DNA of 64,000 bases from contig NZ_JBAIYU010000032.1 of assembly GCF_036763085.1 (NCBI RefSeq), positions 91,317 to 155,316 of the forward strand, written 5' to 3'. Positions 27,916 to 35,934 of this stretch are shown piece by piece; positions within the stretch are counted from its first letter, which is position 1, and each line of letters opens with the position of its first letter. A program made the translations under genes and the position numbers. The notes below the pieces were generated by a model. The model worked only from the letters and a program-made list of their open reading frames with translations, was not told the DNA's origin and made no database searches. Source of the DNA: JBAIYU01 sp036763085. GTDB lineage: Bacteria > Bacillota > Negativicutes > DSM-1736 > Dendrosporobacteraceae.

Positions 27916-28341
27916 TTAGTCTATAATGTCAATCCCCATGCTGCGAGCAGTGCCTTCAATCATCCGCATAGCGGCTTCAACACTAGCAGCGTTTAAGTCT
28001 TTCATCTTGCTTTCAGCAATCTCACGCACTTTTGCGCGCTGCAACTTAGCAACCTTTTTCTTGTTAGGTTCACCAGATGCAGTTTCAAGTCCGGCAGCCT
28101 TCTTAAGCAGAACAGCAGCTGGAGGAGTTTTAGTGATAAAAGTAAATGATCTATCCTCAAATACTGTAATCTCAACAGGAATGATTAAACCAGCTTGAGC
28201 AGCTGTTCTCTCATTGAACTCCTTTACGAAAGCCATAATATTAACACCAGCTTGACCGAGCGCAGGACCGACCGGAGGCGCTGGAGTAGCTTTGCCAGCA
28301 GGGACTTGTAGTTTTACAAGTTTAACAACCTTTTTAGCCAT
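27916..28341 (-). CDS. rplK: 50S ribosomal protein L11
   Basis: GTPase-centre protein, target of thiostrepton-type binding together with 23S rRNA. The product is 141 residues (VKLQVPAGKATPAPPVGPAL, then FITKTPPAAVLLKKAAG). Follows nusG by 27 bp. Nothing unusual. Confidence 0.97.
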   Translation of the reverse strand: MAKKVVKLVKLQVPAGKATPAPPVGPALGQAGVNIMAFVKEFNERTAAQAGLIIPVEITVFEDRSFTFITKTPPAAVLLKKAAGLETASGEPNKKKVAKLQRAKVREIAESKMKDLNAASVEAAMRMIEGTARSMGIDIID

Positions 28342-28368
28342 TTATGTTACACCTCCTTAAATAAATAC

Positions 28369-28899
28369 CTATATCTTTTCTACTTGAGTAAAATCCAATT
28401 CAACTGGAGTTTCACGTCCAAACATATTTACAAGCACCTTCAGCTTGCTGCGGTCAGGATATATCTCAGTGACTGTGGCTGTCCAATTCTCAAAAGCACC
28501 AGAATTTATACGCACGTGCTGAGACACCTCAATATCAATCTTTGGCTTGAGTTCTTCAATTCCCATCGCCTTAAGGATACGTTTTACTTCGGCATCAGTG
28601 AGTGGGATTGGTTTAGTGCCAGATCCGACAAAACCAGTTACACCGGGTGTATTACGCACTACATACCATGAACGGTCATTTACAATCATTTCAACCAAAA
28701 CATAGCCCGGGAAAACTTTTTTCTTGGCAATTTTTTTCTTGCCATCTTTAATTTCAACTTCATCTTCCATCGGTACAAGTACGCGGAAGATTTCGTTTTC
28801 CATCGCCATCGAATGAACTTTACGTTCTAGATTGGCTTTAACTTTGTTTTCATAACCGGAATATGTATGGATTACATACCAATTTCTTTCGGATTCCAT
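28369..28899 (-). CDS. nusG: Transcription elongation factor NusG
   Basis: Binds RNA polymerase to modulate elongation and termination. The product is 176 residues: an NGN domain (NWYVIHTYSGYENKVKANLE, then FPGYVLVEM) and a C-terminal KOW domain (VRINSGAFENWTATVTEI). The start is ATG at 28899, with a GTG just before. The SD next to it is weak (AGGTG); a stronger AAGGGGGTGAG lies about 30 nt upstream, with a 7-bp hairpin (28907-28928) in between. Confidence 0.95.
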   Translation of the reverse strand: MESERNWYVIHTYSGYENKVKANLERKVHSMAMENEIFRVLVPMEDEVEIKDGKKKIAKKKVFPGYVLVEMIVNDRSWYVVRNTPGVTGFVGSGTKPIPLTDAEVKRILKAMGIEELKPKIDIEVSQHVRINSGAFENWTATVTEIYPDRSKLKVLVNMFGRETPVELDFTQVEKI

Positions 28900-28906
28900 C
28901 ACCTGA

Positions 28907-28928
28907 AGGGACGCTCTGCTACGTCCCT
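28907..28928 (-). other. Hairpin between SD-like sequence and nusG start
   Basis: AGGGACG pairs with CGTCCCT around an 8-nt loop, 7 nt before the nusG ATG. It could bring the upstream AAGGGGGTGAG near the start codon or block the ribosome. No T run follows, so it is not a terminator. Confidence 0.5.
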
Positions 28929-28944
28929 CACCCCCTTAGCCGGC

Positions 28945-29160
28945 TTATCGTATAATTAAATGCAATAACTCATTAAAAAACATATCAACGAGCCAAATCA
29001 ATACTGAAACTGCAACAACAGAAACAAATACAATACCTGTAAACGATATAAGTTCTTGCTTATTCGGCCATGATACTTTTTTCAGTTCGGCTTTTACTTC
29101 TCGGAAAAATCTCTTCCAGCGCGAAGTAGTGCCTTGCACAGCTGTTTCTTGAGCAGCCAT
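28945..29160 (-). CDS. secE: Protein translocase subunit SecE
   Basis: Single-span membrane clamp of SecY. The product is 71 residues, with a basic amphipathic region (WKRFFREVKAELKKVSWPNK) followed by one membrane segment (FTGIVFVSVVAVSVLIWLV). The ATG at 29160 is chosen because upstream reading runs into tRNA-Trp. The SD is weak (GGGG). Lies between tRNA-Trp and nusG, as in many bacteria. Confidence 0.93.
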   Translation of the reverse strand: MAAQETAVQGTTSRWKRFFREVKAELKKVSWPNKQELISFTGIVFVSVVAVSVLIWLVDMFFNELLHLIIR

Positions 29161-29211
29161 TTTCTTCACATCCCCGTAGCGTACTGCTATTGAGCTTAAC
29201 ACAAAGTTATA

Positions 29212-29287
29212 TGGCAGGGGCAGTAGGACTTGAACCCACAACCAACGGTTTTGGAGACCGCTACTCTACCAATTGAGCTATACCCCT
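29212..29287 (-). tRNA. trnW: tRNA-Trp (CCA anticodon)
   Basis: A full cloverleaf reads on the minus strand: acceptor AGGGGTA/TGCCCCT, D-arm AGCTCAATTGGTAGAGT, anticodon CCA in GTCTCCAAAAC, T-arm GGTTCAAGTCC, encoded CCA end. Located between rpmG and secE, a classic Firmicute arrangement. Confidence 0.96.
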
Positions 29288-29317
29288 ACTTATGTTAATC
29301 AACAGATTAATTATAAT

Positions 29318-29467
29318 TTATTTAGTTTCTTTGTGTAAAGTATGTTTTTGACAAAACTTGCAGTACTTATTGAATTCTAATCTATCCGGGTCATTTTTTT
29401 TGTTCTTATTGGACTGATAATTGCGTTGTTTGCATTCAACACAGGCCAATGTTACTGCATTGCGCAT
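29318..29467 (-). CDS. rpmG: 50S ribosomal protein L33, zinc type
   Basis: A 49-residue L33 with CVEC and CKFC zinc pairs (C+ form). ATG at 29467 with an AGAGGGGTG SD. First gene after its promoter, followed by tRNA-Trp and secE. A zinc-free paralogue is not in the window. Confidence 0.95.
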   Translation of the reverse strand: MRNAVTLACVECKQRNYQSNKNKKNDPDRLEFNKYCKFCQKHTLHKETK

Positions 29468-29522
29468 TTTTTGCACCCCTCTTACCTGTAAATATGACAC
29501 GTCTTCAAAATGTCACTAATAT

Positions 29523-29551
29523 AATCTAGCACACTTATATCGCGCTGTCAA
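29523..29551 (-). promoter_or_regulatory. Promoter of rpmG-trnW-secE-nusG
   Basis: TTGACA (29551-29546), 17 bp, then TAGATT (29528-29523) on the minus strand, about 55 bp upstream of rpmG. The -10 matches four of six consensus positions. The rest of the 29468-29795 spacer is AT-rich and holds only this promoter and the tRNA terminator. Confidence 0.7.
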
Positions 29552-29763
29552 TAGCCCACGCATCCGGGTATGTTGTTTTTCCACCAAAACCCTTTTGTGT
29601 AAAATTCTTTATTATTCTGACTGAGCCGCGGATTTTAAGCACACCACTATGAAACTTAGAAATTACAGCCTTTATAAATATTTCCAACCAAAATTTATTT
29701 TATACACTTAATAGTTAAAACACTTATTTTAGCATGGAGTGTTTTCGCATTAAAACATAAAAA

Positions 29764-29783
29764 AACTCCGTTTTCACGAAGTT
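29764..29783 (-). terminator. Terminator after the tRNA cluster
   Basis: An 8-bp stem (AACTTCGT/ACGGAGTT, one G-U) with a GAAA loop and a following T run on the minus strand, 13 bp after the last tRNA gene. Confidence 0.88.
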
Positions 29784-29795
29784 AACTGTTGTTAT

Positions 29796-29872
29796 TGGTG
29801 GCGGCGCAGGGATTTGAACCCCGGACACTTCGGGTATGAACCGAATGCTCTAGCCAGCTGAGCTACGCCGCC
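29796..29872 (-). tRNA. trnM: tRNA-Met, elongator (CAT anticodon)
   Basis: Acceptor GGCGGCG/CGCCGCC fully paired, anticodon CAT in stem TTCGG/CCGAA, T-arm GGTTCAAATCC, encoded CCA. The paired first base and lack of the three-GC anticodon stem mark an elongator rather than an initiator. Ile2 identity (lysidine-modified) is possible but less likely given the close match to Bacillus tRNA-Met. Confidence 0.92.
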
Positions 29873-29883
29873 GTATTATATTA

Positions 29884-29959
29884 TGGAGCTAGTGACCGGG
29901 ATTGAACCGGTGACCTTATCCTTACCAAGGATACGCTCTGCCGACTGAGCTACACCAGC
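29884..29959 (-). tRNA. trnT: tRNA-Thr (GGT anticodon)
   Basis: Acceptor GCTGGTG/CACTAGC, anticodon stem TATCC/GGATA with loop TTGGTAA, T-arm GGTTCAATCC, encoded CCA. Reads ACC/ACU threonine codons. Second threonine tRNA of this cluster. Confidence 0.94.
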
Positions 29960-29969
29960 AAATAGATGT

Positions 29970-30045
<76 letters not shown>

Positions 30046-30051
30046 ATTAAA

Positions 30052-30136
30052 TGGTGGATGGGGTTGGATTCGAACCAACGAAGGCAGAGCCGGCAGATTT
30101 ACAGTCTGCTCCCTTTAGCCACTCGGGAACCCATCC
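30052..30136 (-). tRNA. trnY: tRNA-Tyr (GTA anticodon)
   Basis: An 85-nt class II tRNA with a long variable arm; acceptor GGATGGG/CCCATCC, anticodon stem GCAGA/TCTGC with loop CTGTAAA, T-arm GGTTCGAATCC, encoded CCA. Confidence 0.95.
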
Positions 30137-30140
30137 ATTA

Positions 30141-30216
30141 TGGAGCTGGCAAGAGGACTTGAACCCCCAACCTGCTGATTACAAGTCAGCTGCTCTACCA
30201 ATTGAGCTATGCCAGC
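30141..30216 (-). tRNA. trnT: tRNA-Thr (TGT anticodon)
   Basis: Acceptor GCTGGCA/TGCCAGC, anticodon stem GCTGA/TCAGC with loop CTTGTAA, T-arm GGTTCAAGTCC, encoded CCA. First tRNA after the consensus promoter at 30242-30270. Confidence 0.95.
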
Positions 30217-30241
30217 ATTTTGCTTCGTCAACAACAAGGTT

Positions 30242-30270
30242 ATTATATATTATTCGACTTATTATGTCAA
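30242..30270 (-). promoter_or_regulatory. Consensus promoter inside the tRNA cluster
   Basis: Perfect TTGACA (30270-30265), 17 bp, perfect TATAAT (30247-30242) on the minus strand, between initiator tRNA copy 1 and tRNA-Thr(TGT). It would boost the five downstream tRNAs. Confidence 0.9.
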
Positions 30271-30301
30271 TAACTTTTTAGCTGTTAAGTGATTAATAAG
30301 T

Positions 30302-30377
30302 TGGTTGCGGGGACAGGACTTGAACCTGTGGCCTTCGGGTTATGAGCCCGACGAGCTACCAACTGCTCCACCCCGCG
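30302..30377 (-). tRNA. Initiator tRNA-fMet (CAT), copy 1
   Basis: Same initiator hallmarks as copy 2 (C1-A72 mismatch, GGG/CCC anticodon stem). The T-stem reads CCACAGG/CCTGTCC rather than the copy 2 sequence, a compensated set of changes. It has its own promoter at 30406-30434. Confidence 0.95.
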
Positions 30378-30405
30378 ATAAATAATTACCTCGTCACAAG
30401 TAATA

Positions 30406-30434
30406 ATATTATCATAAGAGCTTTCAAATGTAAA
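30406..30434 (-). promoter_or_regulatory. Promoter of the first initiator tRNA
   Basis: TTTACA (30434-30429), 17 bp, TAATAT (30411-30406) on the minus strand, 28 bp before the mature tRNA. The rest of the gap up to uppP shows only weak inverted repeats. Confidence 0.8.
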
Positions 30435-30575
30435 GTCTTTTATGATGTTAATTTTTTCATTTTTTAATTGTTCTATATGACTTTAACAAACAACTTACTT
30501 TATCAAATGAACATTAGCCGAATTTATCCAGGGACTTATCCGCTGGGCCTGTGCCCATGTTATATAAAGGCCTGG

Positions 30576-31376
30576 TCATCGAACAAAAAAATAATAATAG
30601 GAAAACGCCGCAAGAACAAAGCGATAATAAGCAAATGCCGCTAATGAAGAGTTATTCAGAAAACGTAAGAACCACATTACTGATATATACGCAACCACAA
30701 AAGACACTGCAAAACCAATAGCAAACATCGTAATGTCTGAACTGCTAAGTTTACTCCAGACCTTCAATAGGTCATATAAACAAGCTACCGCCATTAGAGG
30801 CGCTGCAATAATAAATGAAAAATCGGCTGCAGCTTTGCGACTTAAACCGAAAAACAGTCCACCCGCAATCGTAGAGCCTGAGCGTGAAAAACCAGGCCAT
30901 AGAGCCAAAACTTGGAAAAGTCCAACAAAAAAAGCTTGTTTTATTGTAATTTGATCAACATCACGGGTACTAGGACGACTAGTAAGTTTCTCCGCTAACA
31001 ACATCAATACGGCACCAGCTACCAAACCGATAATAACTGTATAAGGAGAAAACAGATACGTTTTAATAGGAGAATGAAGAAGGTAACCAATCCCCATAAC
31101 AGGAACTATACCTGCAAGCACGTGCTGAGCAGTTAATCCGCGACCATAAAGACTCAGTTTTCTCGGCTGGAGCATCTGAACAAACTTTTCTCTATATATA
31201 AAAAGGACTGAAAGTATAGCACCTAGCTGGATAAAAACCTGAAAAACACTAGCAATTTCTCCTTCAAAATTTAGCATAGACCCGACTAGAATCATATGTC
31301 CGGTTGAAGATACTGGCAGAAATTCTGTTAGTCCTTCAATAATTCCAATAATTACAGCAATTATATTTTCATTCAT
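30576..31376 (-). CDS. uppP: Undecaprenyl-diphosphatase UppP/BacA
   Basis: Integral membrane phosphatase recycling undecaprenyl pyrophosphate for cell-wall synthesis; linked to bacitracin tolerance. The product is 266 residues, with the family motifs EGLTEFLPVSSTGH near the N terminus and PGFSRSGSTI in the middle, and about eight hydrophobic segments. The ATG at 31376 (AAAGGATG ahead) is chosen over a longer frame. Monocistronic by context, with its own promoter. Confidence 0.94.
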   Translation of the reverse strand: MNENIIAVIIGIIEGLTEFLPVSSTGHMILVGSMLNFEGEIASVFQVFIQLGAILSVLFIYREKFVQMLQPRKLSLYGRGLTAQHVLAGIVPVMGIGYLLHSPIKTYLFSPYTVIIGLVAGAVLMLLAEKLTSRPSTRDVDQITIKQAFFVGLFQVLALWPGFSRSGSTIAGGLFFGLSRKAAADFSFIIAAPLMAVACLYDLLKVWSKLSSSDITMFAIGFAVSFVVAYISVMWFLRFLNNSSLAAFAYYRFVLAAFSYYYFFVR

Positions 31377-31421
31377 AGCAGCACATCCTTTATAATATTT
31401 TCCAGCTCTCTCACTTATAAC

Positions 31422-31449
31422 ATTATACACTACATCGTGGCATTTTCAA
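31422..31449 (-). promoter_or_regulatory. uppP promoter
   Basis: TTGAAA (31449-31444), 16 bp, TATAAT (31427-31422) on the minus strand, 45 bp before the uppP start. Confidence 0.7.
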
Positions 31450-31550
31450 TTATGAGTCGACGCAATTATACCCGCGCAAGTCGCAACAGTTATATTGAAC
31501 CTCAGAAAACTGATATCTCATAGATTTATGGTTATCTTGCACGAAAAAAA

Positions 31551-31568
31551 ACAAGGGAGCACCCTTGT
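31551..31568 (-). terminator. Terminator of the DUF421 gene
   Basis: ACAAGGG/CCCTTGT, 4-nt loop, then eight T residues on the minus strand. The stem starts at the last base of the stop codon of the upstream gene. Confidence 0.93.
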
Positions 31569-32269
31569 CAATGTATAAACATTTTACTTTCAGCATCGTT
31601 TTTATTTACTAAATGAAGATTATGCTCCTTATCCATAAAAGCTACGAAAACCTCATTTAATTTTTCTTTGTTAAGCTTTTCAAATTCTGCAATCTGCACT
31701 ACTGAAAATCCTAGATTTTTAAGAGCATCTTCTTGCAGATTTCCATCTATAATAACCGGAACTAATACCAAATTTTGTTCAACCTCTAAATTAAGCTGAT
31801 TTGGAGTAATTGGCTGATATCGTGCCTTTTTCAAAACACTTAGATTTCCACTAGGTTCAAATAATGCTATTTCAACCTCATTTATATTGAAAACATCTTT
31901 ACCACGTAGCAACTCTAAAAGTCGATCAGTAGAAATAGGTAATTTTTTCAGATTTTCCTGCAACAAACTTCCATCTTCAATTATAATAATCGGCTTTAAT
32001 ATTCTTCTACAATTAAACTCACGCATTTTCGTAAGCAGTCCGATATTAAACTGAATAGCTCCTAGTATGATAAGAGCGATAATCGCAGCACTAATATCTG
32101 CGTTCGAATCGGCAATAACCGTGCCGGCAGCAGTAGCGGCAACGATAAAAACCGCTGCCTCCAGCGTATTTAGCTCACTTATACGACGTTGACCAACAAG
32201 TTTCAACGCAATTAGTATAACTCCTAATGTTGCTACTACCCTGAACAAAATAGCACCAACTGAATCCAT
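31568..32269 (-). CDS. DUF421 (YetF-like) membrane protein
   Basis: The 233-residue product has two or three N-terminal membrane segments (AILFRVVATLGVILIALKLVG, then AAVFIVAATAAGTVIADS) with the GQRRISELNTLE motif, then a cytoplasmic alpha/beta domain, as in Bacillus YetF, YkjA and YdfR. Bacillus relatives have been tied to spore germination and membrane function, but the biochemical role is not known. The ATG at 32269 follows GGAGGGG. It lies downstream of the PPi-type PFK gene with a 62-bp gap and may share its transcript. Confidence 0.8.
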   Translation of the reverse strand: MDSVGAILFRVVATLGVILIALKLVGQRRISELNTLEAAVFIVAATAAGTVIADSNADISAAIIALIILGAIQFNIGLLTKMREFNCRRILKPIIIIEDGSLLQENLKKLPISTDRLLELLRGKDVFNINEVEIALFEPSGNLSVLKKARYQPITPNQLNLEVEQNLVLVPVIIDGNLQEDALKNLGFSVVQIAEFEKLNKEKLNEVFVAFMDKEHNLHLVNKNDAESKMFIH

Positions 32270-32331
32270 AGTTGCCCCTCCAATACTTACATAATTAGTA
32301 TTGTCAGGCAATTTAAATATATTCTTCCGTC

Positions 32332-33597
32332 TTACTGAGTGATATATTGGTATTTTCTTATAAAATTATCCGGGCTAGTTCTAGTTAGAAGAGCCATCTT
32401 TTTTAGAATTACACTCGAATTTAAATCCTGCTCTTCTAATCTAATCATAAATTCTCTTGCAACTTGATATTGGACAGAGTCTATATTAACAAGCCTGATT
32501 TTAGTTTTACCAGTAGCAGGATCGCGAATTTTGTCAAATTCAAGCGGTTCAATCTGATTGTTTTGGATAGTAATCATTGCGTCAGTACCGCCATTCCGCA
32601 AAAAATCAAATGCCGCAAAACCAAGATTACGTGTATATTCAATATCAAATGCTATCGGCGGCGCACAACGCAGTTCATAGCCAATTTCTTTATCTACCAA
32701 TGTCATTTTGATCCCTGCTGACTTCAACTCTTTATCCACTGCCCGCTTAATTAATTCGCCAAAGTTGATCTCAGAATAGCGAATATGTCCATGATCATCT
32801 CTGCAAGCACCATCCAGCTCCATTAAATCCTCTGGCGATATCTTCTCAATTACCCCTTCAGCGATAACGGCAACGCCATGATTACGATCTGACGCTAACC
32901 TTTTTATAATCGACCCAACAAGTATATCAACAATTTTTTGCAGTCTTACTTTACCTTCGTCAAATTCTTCTGGGATTATTGTAACTGTAGCTCCTGAGCT
33001 TTTTCCAATTCCTAAAGCCAAATGGCCAGCAGTACGGCCCATTGCAATGGCAAAGTACCATCTTCCTGTTGTTTTTGCATCTTCCATTAAATTCTCTACA
33101 ATATTGGCTCCAACTTCCCGAGCAGTTTCAAAACCAAATGTCGGTACTCCTTCAGGCAGCGGCAAGTCGTTATCTATCGTCTTAGGAACGTGGACAATAT
33201 TCACAGCTACTCCTTTGTTTTTCTTTGCATAAAAAGATATTTGAGCAGCAGAATAAGCAGTATCGTCTCCTCCAATCGTCACTAGATGGGTAACACCAAG
33301 ATCAATTAGAGTTTCGACTACCTTAGCTAAATCAGCCGCATTTTTAGTTGGATTGAATCTGGACATTCTAAGTATACTACCGCCCTCTAAATGAATCCTA
33401 CTTACTATATCTGTCGTTAAATTGAGCACCTTTTTGTCACCTTGCGCCAAATGAGAAAATCCATCAAAAATCCCAAGAGTTTTCCAGCCATACTTTTCAG
33501 CTTCAATTGTAACCGCACTTATAACGCTGTTTATACCTGGGGCCGGCCCACCGCCGCATAAAATTGCCAATGTATACCCTGATGGTATTGTCATCAT
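32332..33597 (-). CDS. 6-phosphofructokinase, probable PPi-dependent type
   Basis: The 421-residue product phosphorylates fructose 6-phosphate. The phosphate-donor loop reads GGDDT (residues 109-113) and the next motif PKTIDND (138-144). Asp in the second position of GGDD plus the Lys of PKTIDND is the pair known for pyrophosphate-dependent enzymes; ATP enzymes have GGDGT. MGRTAGHLALGIG and the catalytic Asp are intact. The ATG at 33597 has GAGGAGG ahead. Lies after an ATP-type PFK gene, separated by a terminator. Confidence 0.85.
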   Translation of the reverse strand: MMTIPSGYTLAILCGGGPAPGINSVISAVTIEAEKYGWKTLGIFDGFSHLAQGDKKVLNLTTDIVSRIHLEGGSILRMSRFNPTKNAADLAKVVETLIDLGVTHLVTIGGDDTAYSAAQISFYAKKNKGVAVNIVHVPKTIDNDLPLPEGVPTFGFETAREVGANIVENLMEDAKTTGRWYFAIAMGRTAGHLALGIGKSSGATVTIIPEEFDEGKVRLQKIVDILVGSIIKRLASDRNHGVAVIAEGVIEKISPEDLMELDGACRDDHGHIRYSEINFGELIKRAVDKELKSAGIKMTLVDKEIGYELRCAPPIAFDIEYTRNLGFAAFDFLRNGGTDAMITIQNNQIEPLEFDKIRDPATGKTKIRLVNIDSVQYQVAREFMIRLEEQDLNSSVILKKMALLTRTSPDNFIRKYQYITQ

Positions 33598-33627
33598 GGT
33601 TCGCCTCCTCAAACAACACTAAAAACT

Positions 33628-33656
33628 AATCAAACTGCCAGTTCGGCAGTTTGATT
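33628..33656 (-). terminator. Terminator between the two PFK genes
   Basis: A 12-bp perfect stem (AATCAAACTGCC/GGCAGTTTGATT) with a 5-nt loop, followed by AGTTTTTAG on the minus strand. It lies 49 bp after the stop of the 33706-34794 gene and just upstream of the PPi-type gene, so the two PFKs are probably separate units. Confidence 0.88.
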
Positions 33657-33705
33657 TAATATAGTAAATATTATGATGTTGTAAGAAGAAGTATGTTATA
33701 TCCAG

Positions 33706-34794
33706 TCAATCACCAAAACTTATATTAATTGATCTTGCCGCATTCACTAAGTCACTATCAATAGGGACATTACCCGGCTTACCAGCAAGCTCATTAACAG
33801 GTATAGTAATTATTCTATTATTTTGTAAAGCTACCATATTTCCGGTCTTCCCCGTAAGCAAACATTCTACAGCTGCAACTCCATATCTAGTTGCTAATAT
33901 CCGATCGAACGCAGTAGGACTTCCACCTCGCTGCAGATGTCCAAGAACTGTGCATCGCGATTCGACACCTATGGAGTTTTCAATATCTTTGGCCAGCTTA
34001 TCACCAATTCCCCCTAGGCGAATTTTTTCACTACTGCCCTCAGCAGGCTTTGTACCTATTAATTCACCATCCACTTCTCTTGCGCCCTCTGCAACCACAA
34101 TTATACTAAATAATTTATTTTGCTTCTGCCGCTCAACTATTTTAGCTTTTACAGCTTCAAGATTATAGGGTATTTCAGGAATCAAAATACAATCTGCTCC
34201 TCCGGCCAACCCGGAATGCAGTGCGATCCAGCCAGCATAACGCCCCATAACTTCTAATACCATCACCCTATGGTGGGATTCCGCTGTCGTATGCAGCCTA
34301 TCTAAAGCATCAGACGCAACACTAACTGCAGTATCAAATCCGAAAGTCCGTTCAGTTCCAGGAATATCATTATCTATTGTCTTAGGCACACAGACTACCG
34401 GTAAGCCTAATTGGCCAAACTCAGCACCAATTCTAAGTGTACCGTCTCCACCGATTACAACAAGCGCTTCAATCCCTTTTTCAGCAAGATTCTCCATCGC
34501 TTGCCCAGACATATCTTCATATGTAAGCTGGCCGTCTTTGTATATCCGATACTTAAATGGATTGTCTCGATTCGTCGTACCGAGAATAGTCCCGCCGCGT
34601 GGTAATATACCAGAGACATTAAGAGTAGATAGCTCAATCATCTGATTTTCAACAAGGCCGCCGAAGCCATTTTTGATTCCCCACACCTCTATATTATGGC
34701 TTTTTGCAGTTTTAACTACCGCCCTGATAACTGCATTCAAACCCGGGCAGTCTCCCCCCCCGGTAAGCACTCCAATTCTCTTTAACGCCATCAT
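33706..34794 (-). CDS. pfkA: 6-phosphofructokinase, mixed-substrate subgroup (pfkA-like)
   Basis: The 362-residue product has GVLTGGGDCPGLNAVIR at the N terminus, GGDGT (115-119) as in ATP enzymes, but PKTIDND (137-143), where Bacillus and E. coli PfkA have PGTIDND. Gly plus Lys at these two sites is typical of the so-called mixed-substrate group III PFKs, many of which use ATP. MGRYAGWIAL and the LGHLQRGGSPTAFDR signature are present. Start: ATG at 34794 or the next ATG at 34791, after GGGGG. Confidence 0.88.
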   Translation of the reverse strand: MMALKRIGVLTGGGDCPGLNAVIRAVVKTAKSHNIEVWGIKNGFGGLVENQMIELSTLNVSGILPRGGTILGTTNRDNPFKYRIYKDGQLTYEDMSGQAMENLAEKGIEALVVIGGDGTLRIGAEFGQLGLPVVCVPKTIDNDIPGTERTFGFDTAVSVASDALDRLHTTAESHHRVMVLEVMGRYAGWIALHSGLAGGADCILIPEIPYNLEAVKAKIVERQKQNKLFSIIVVAEGAREVDGELIGTKPAEGSSEKIRLGGIGDKLAKDIENSIGVESRCTVLGHLQRGGSPTAFDRILATRYGVAAVECLLTGKTGNMVALQNNRIITIPVNELAGKPGNVPIDSDLVNAARSINISFGD

Positions 34795-34910
34795 AAGATA
34801 CCCCCAAACAATTAATAACCATTATTTTGTACCTAATACCCTCAAATTACCCAATACGCTGAAACCAAGTTTATTTCCTTTTCCACAGGCAAATCTTGAT
34901 AAAAAAGAAA

Positions 34911-34930
34911 AAACATCCTCACGGATGTTT
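34911..34930 (-). terminator. sigH terminator
   Basis: AAACATCC/GGATGTTT with a 4-nt loop followed by TTTCTTTTTT on the minus strand, directly after the sigH stop codon. Confidence 0.92.
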
Positions 34931-34931
34931 A

Positions 34932-35666
34932 TTAATCGTCGCCATCTAGGCAATCACATAATTCATGCAATTCTCTATTTAATCCAGTTAGACCTTTATA
35001 GACACCGCGTATTTCGTTATCTTCACCGCGATTATCAAGATATCGCTCTAACTTGCGCTTTACACGCTGCAACGCATTGTCAATTGACTTGACATGACGC
35101 TCTAATTCGACTGCTATCTCCTGATATGATTTTCCATCAAGGTAGGACATTAGCACTTTCCACTCTAAATCACTTAGAATTTGACCCATTTTTGCTTCGA
35201 TATCAATAAACTCTTCTCGGCTGATCACAAGTTCTTCAGGATCAGAAATCTTTGAACCTGACAATACATCAAGCAAAGTACGATCAGAATCTTCATCATA
35301 GATAGGTTTATTTAATGATACATATGAGTTCAACGGAATATGTTTTTGCCTGGTAGCAGTCTTAATAGCTGTAATTATCTGTCTAGTAACACAAAGCTCG
35401 GCGAAAGCGCGAAAGGAAGATAACTTATCATTGCGGAAATCTCTAATGGCTTTATATAAACCAATCATTCCTTCTTGAATAATATCTTCACGGTCAGCAC
35501 CAATCAAAAAGTATGATCTAGCCTTAGCTCGAACGAAGTTGCGGTATTTATTGATCAAATAATCCAGCGCGACTGTATTGTCATTATCTTTGGCATCAGC
35601 CACTATTTCTTCATCAGTCATGTTCTCAAAACCACTGTATAAATCGCATTGAGTATTAAACCGCAT
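34932..35666 (-). CDS. sigH: RNA polymerase sigma-H factor (Spo0H)
   Basis: Sigma factor for entry into sporulation and post-exponential genes. The 244-residue product has region 2 (AKARSYFLIGADREDIIQEG, then MIGLYKAIRDF) and region 4 HTH (LDGKSYQEIAVELERHVKSI). About 30 residues past the usual end form an extra tail with CDCLDGDD. The SD GAGGAGG precedes the ATG at 35666 by 7 nt. It follows yacP, with a possible terminator in between. Confidence 0.93.
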   Translation of the reverse strand: MRFNTQCDLYSGFENMTDEEIVADAKDNDNTVALDYLINKYRNFVRAKARSYFLIGADREDIIQEGMIGLYKAIRDFRNDKLSSFRAFAELCVTRQIITAIKTATRQKHIPLNSYVSLNKPIYDEDSDRTLLDVLSGSKISDPEELVISREEFIDIEAKMGQILSDLEWKVLMSYLDGKSYQEIAVELERHVKSIDNALQRVKRKLERYLDNRGEDNEIRGVYKGLTGLNRELHELCDCLDGDD

Positions 35667-35801
35667 TGCATCGCCTCCTCATTCCTCAGATTGGCTTAGG
35701 ACTTTAGCTAGTCCAACTTTAGAGATTTATTATCTAGCTACCCGAGTAATTAGGTAACGAGAAACACTTAAATTTCAACACCTTATTTAACAATACAAAA
35801 A

Positions 35802-35827
35802 GAAAACGCGCTAAAGCGCTTGTTTTA
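35802..35827 (-). terminator. Terminator between yacP and sigH
   Basis: A hairpin with a GCGC/GCGC core and AAAAC/GTTTT outer arms (two-base bulge) followed by CTTTTTG on the minus strand. It suggests that sigH also has its own promoter; none was clear enough to place. Confidence 0.65.
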
Positions 35828-35934
35828 TACTAAGTTAATATACTGATGTTTCTTCAAAGCAAATTATACCCCAGGGCAGATACGGTAGTCAAGCCAAACT
35901 TGTCCTTATCCTTTTGTTACCACATACAGCTGCC

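Noticed and set aside
30051..30281. Plus-strand ORF beginning MVDGVGFEPTKAEPADLQSA
   Set aside because: It is the antisense reading of the tRNA-Tyr and tRNA-Thr genes. This kind of false protein is common in databases.
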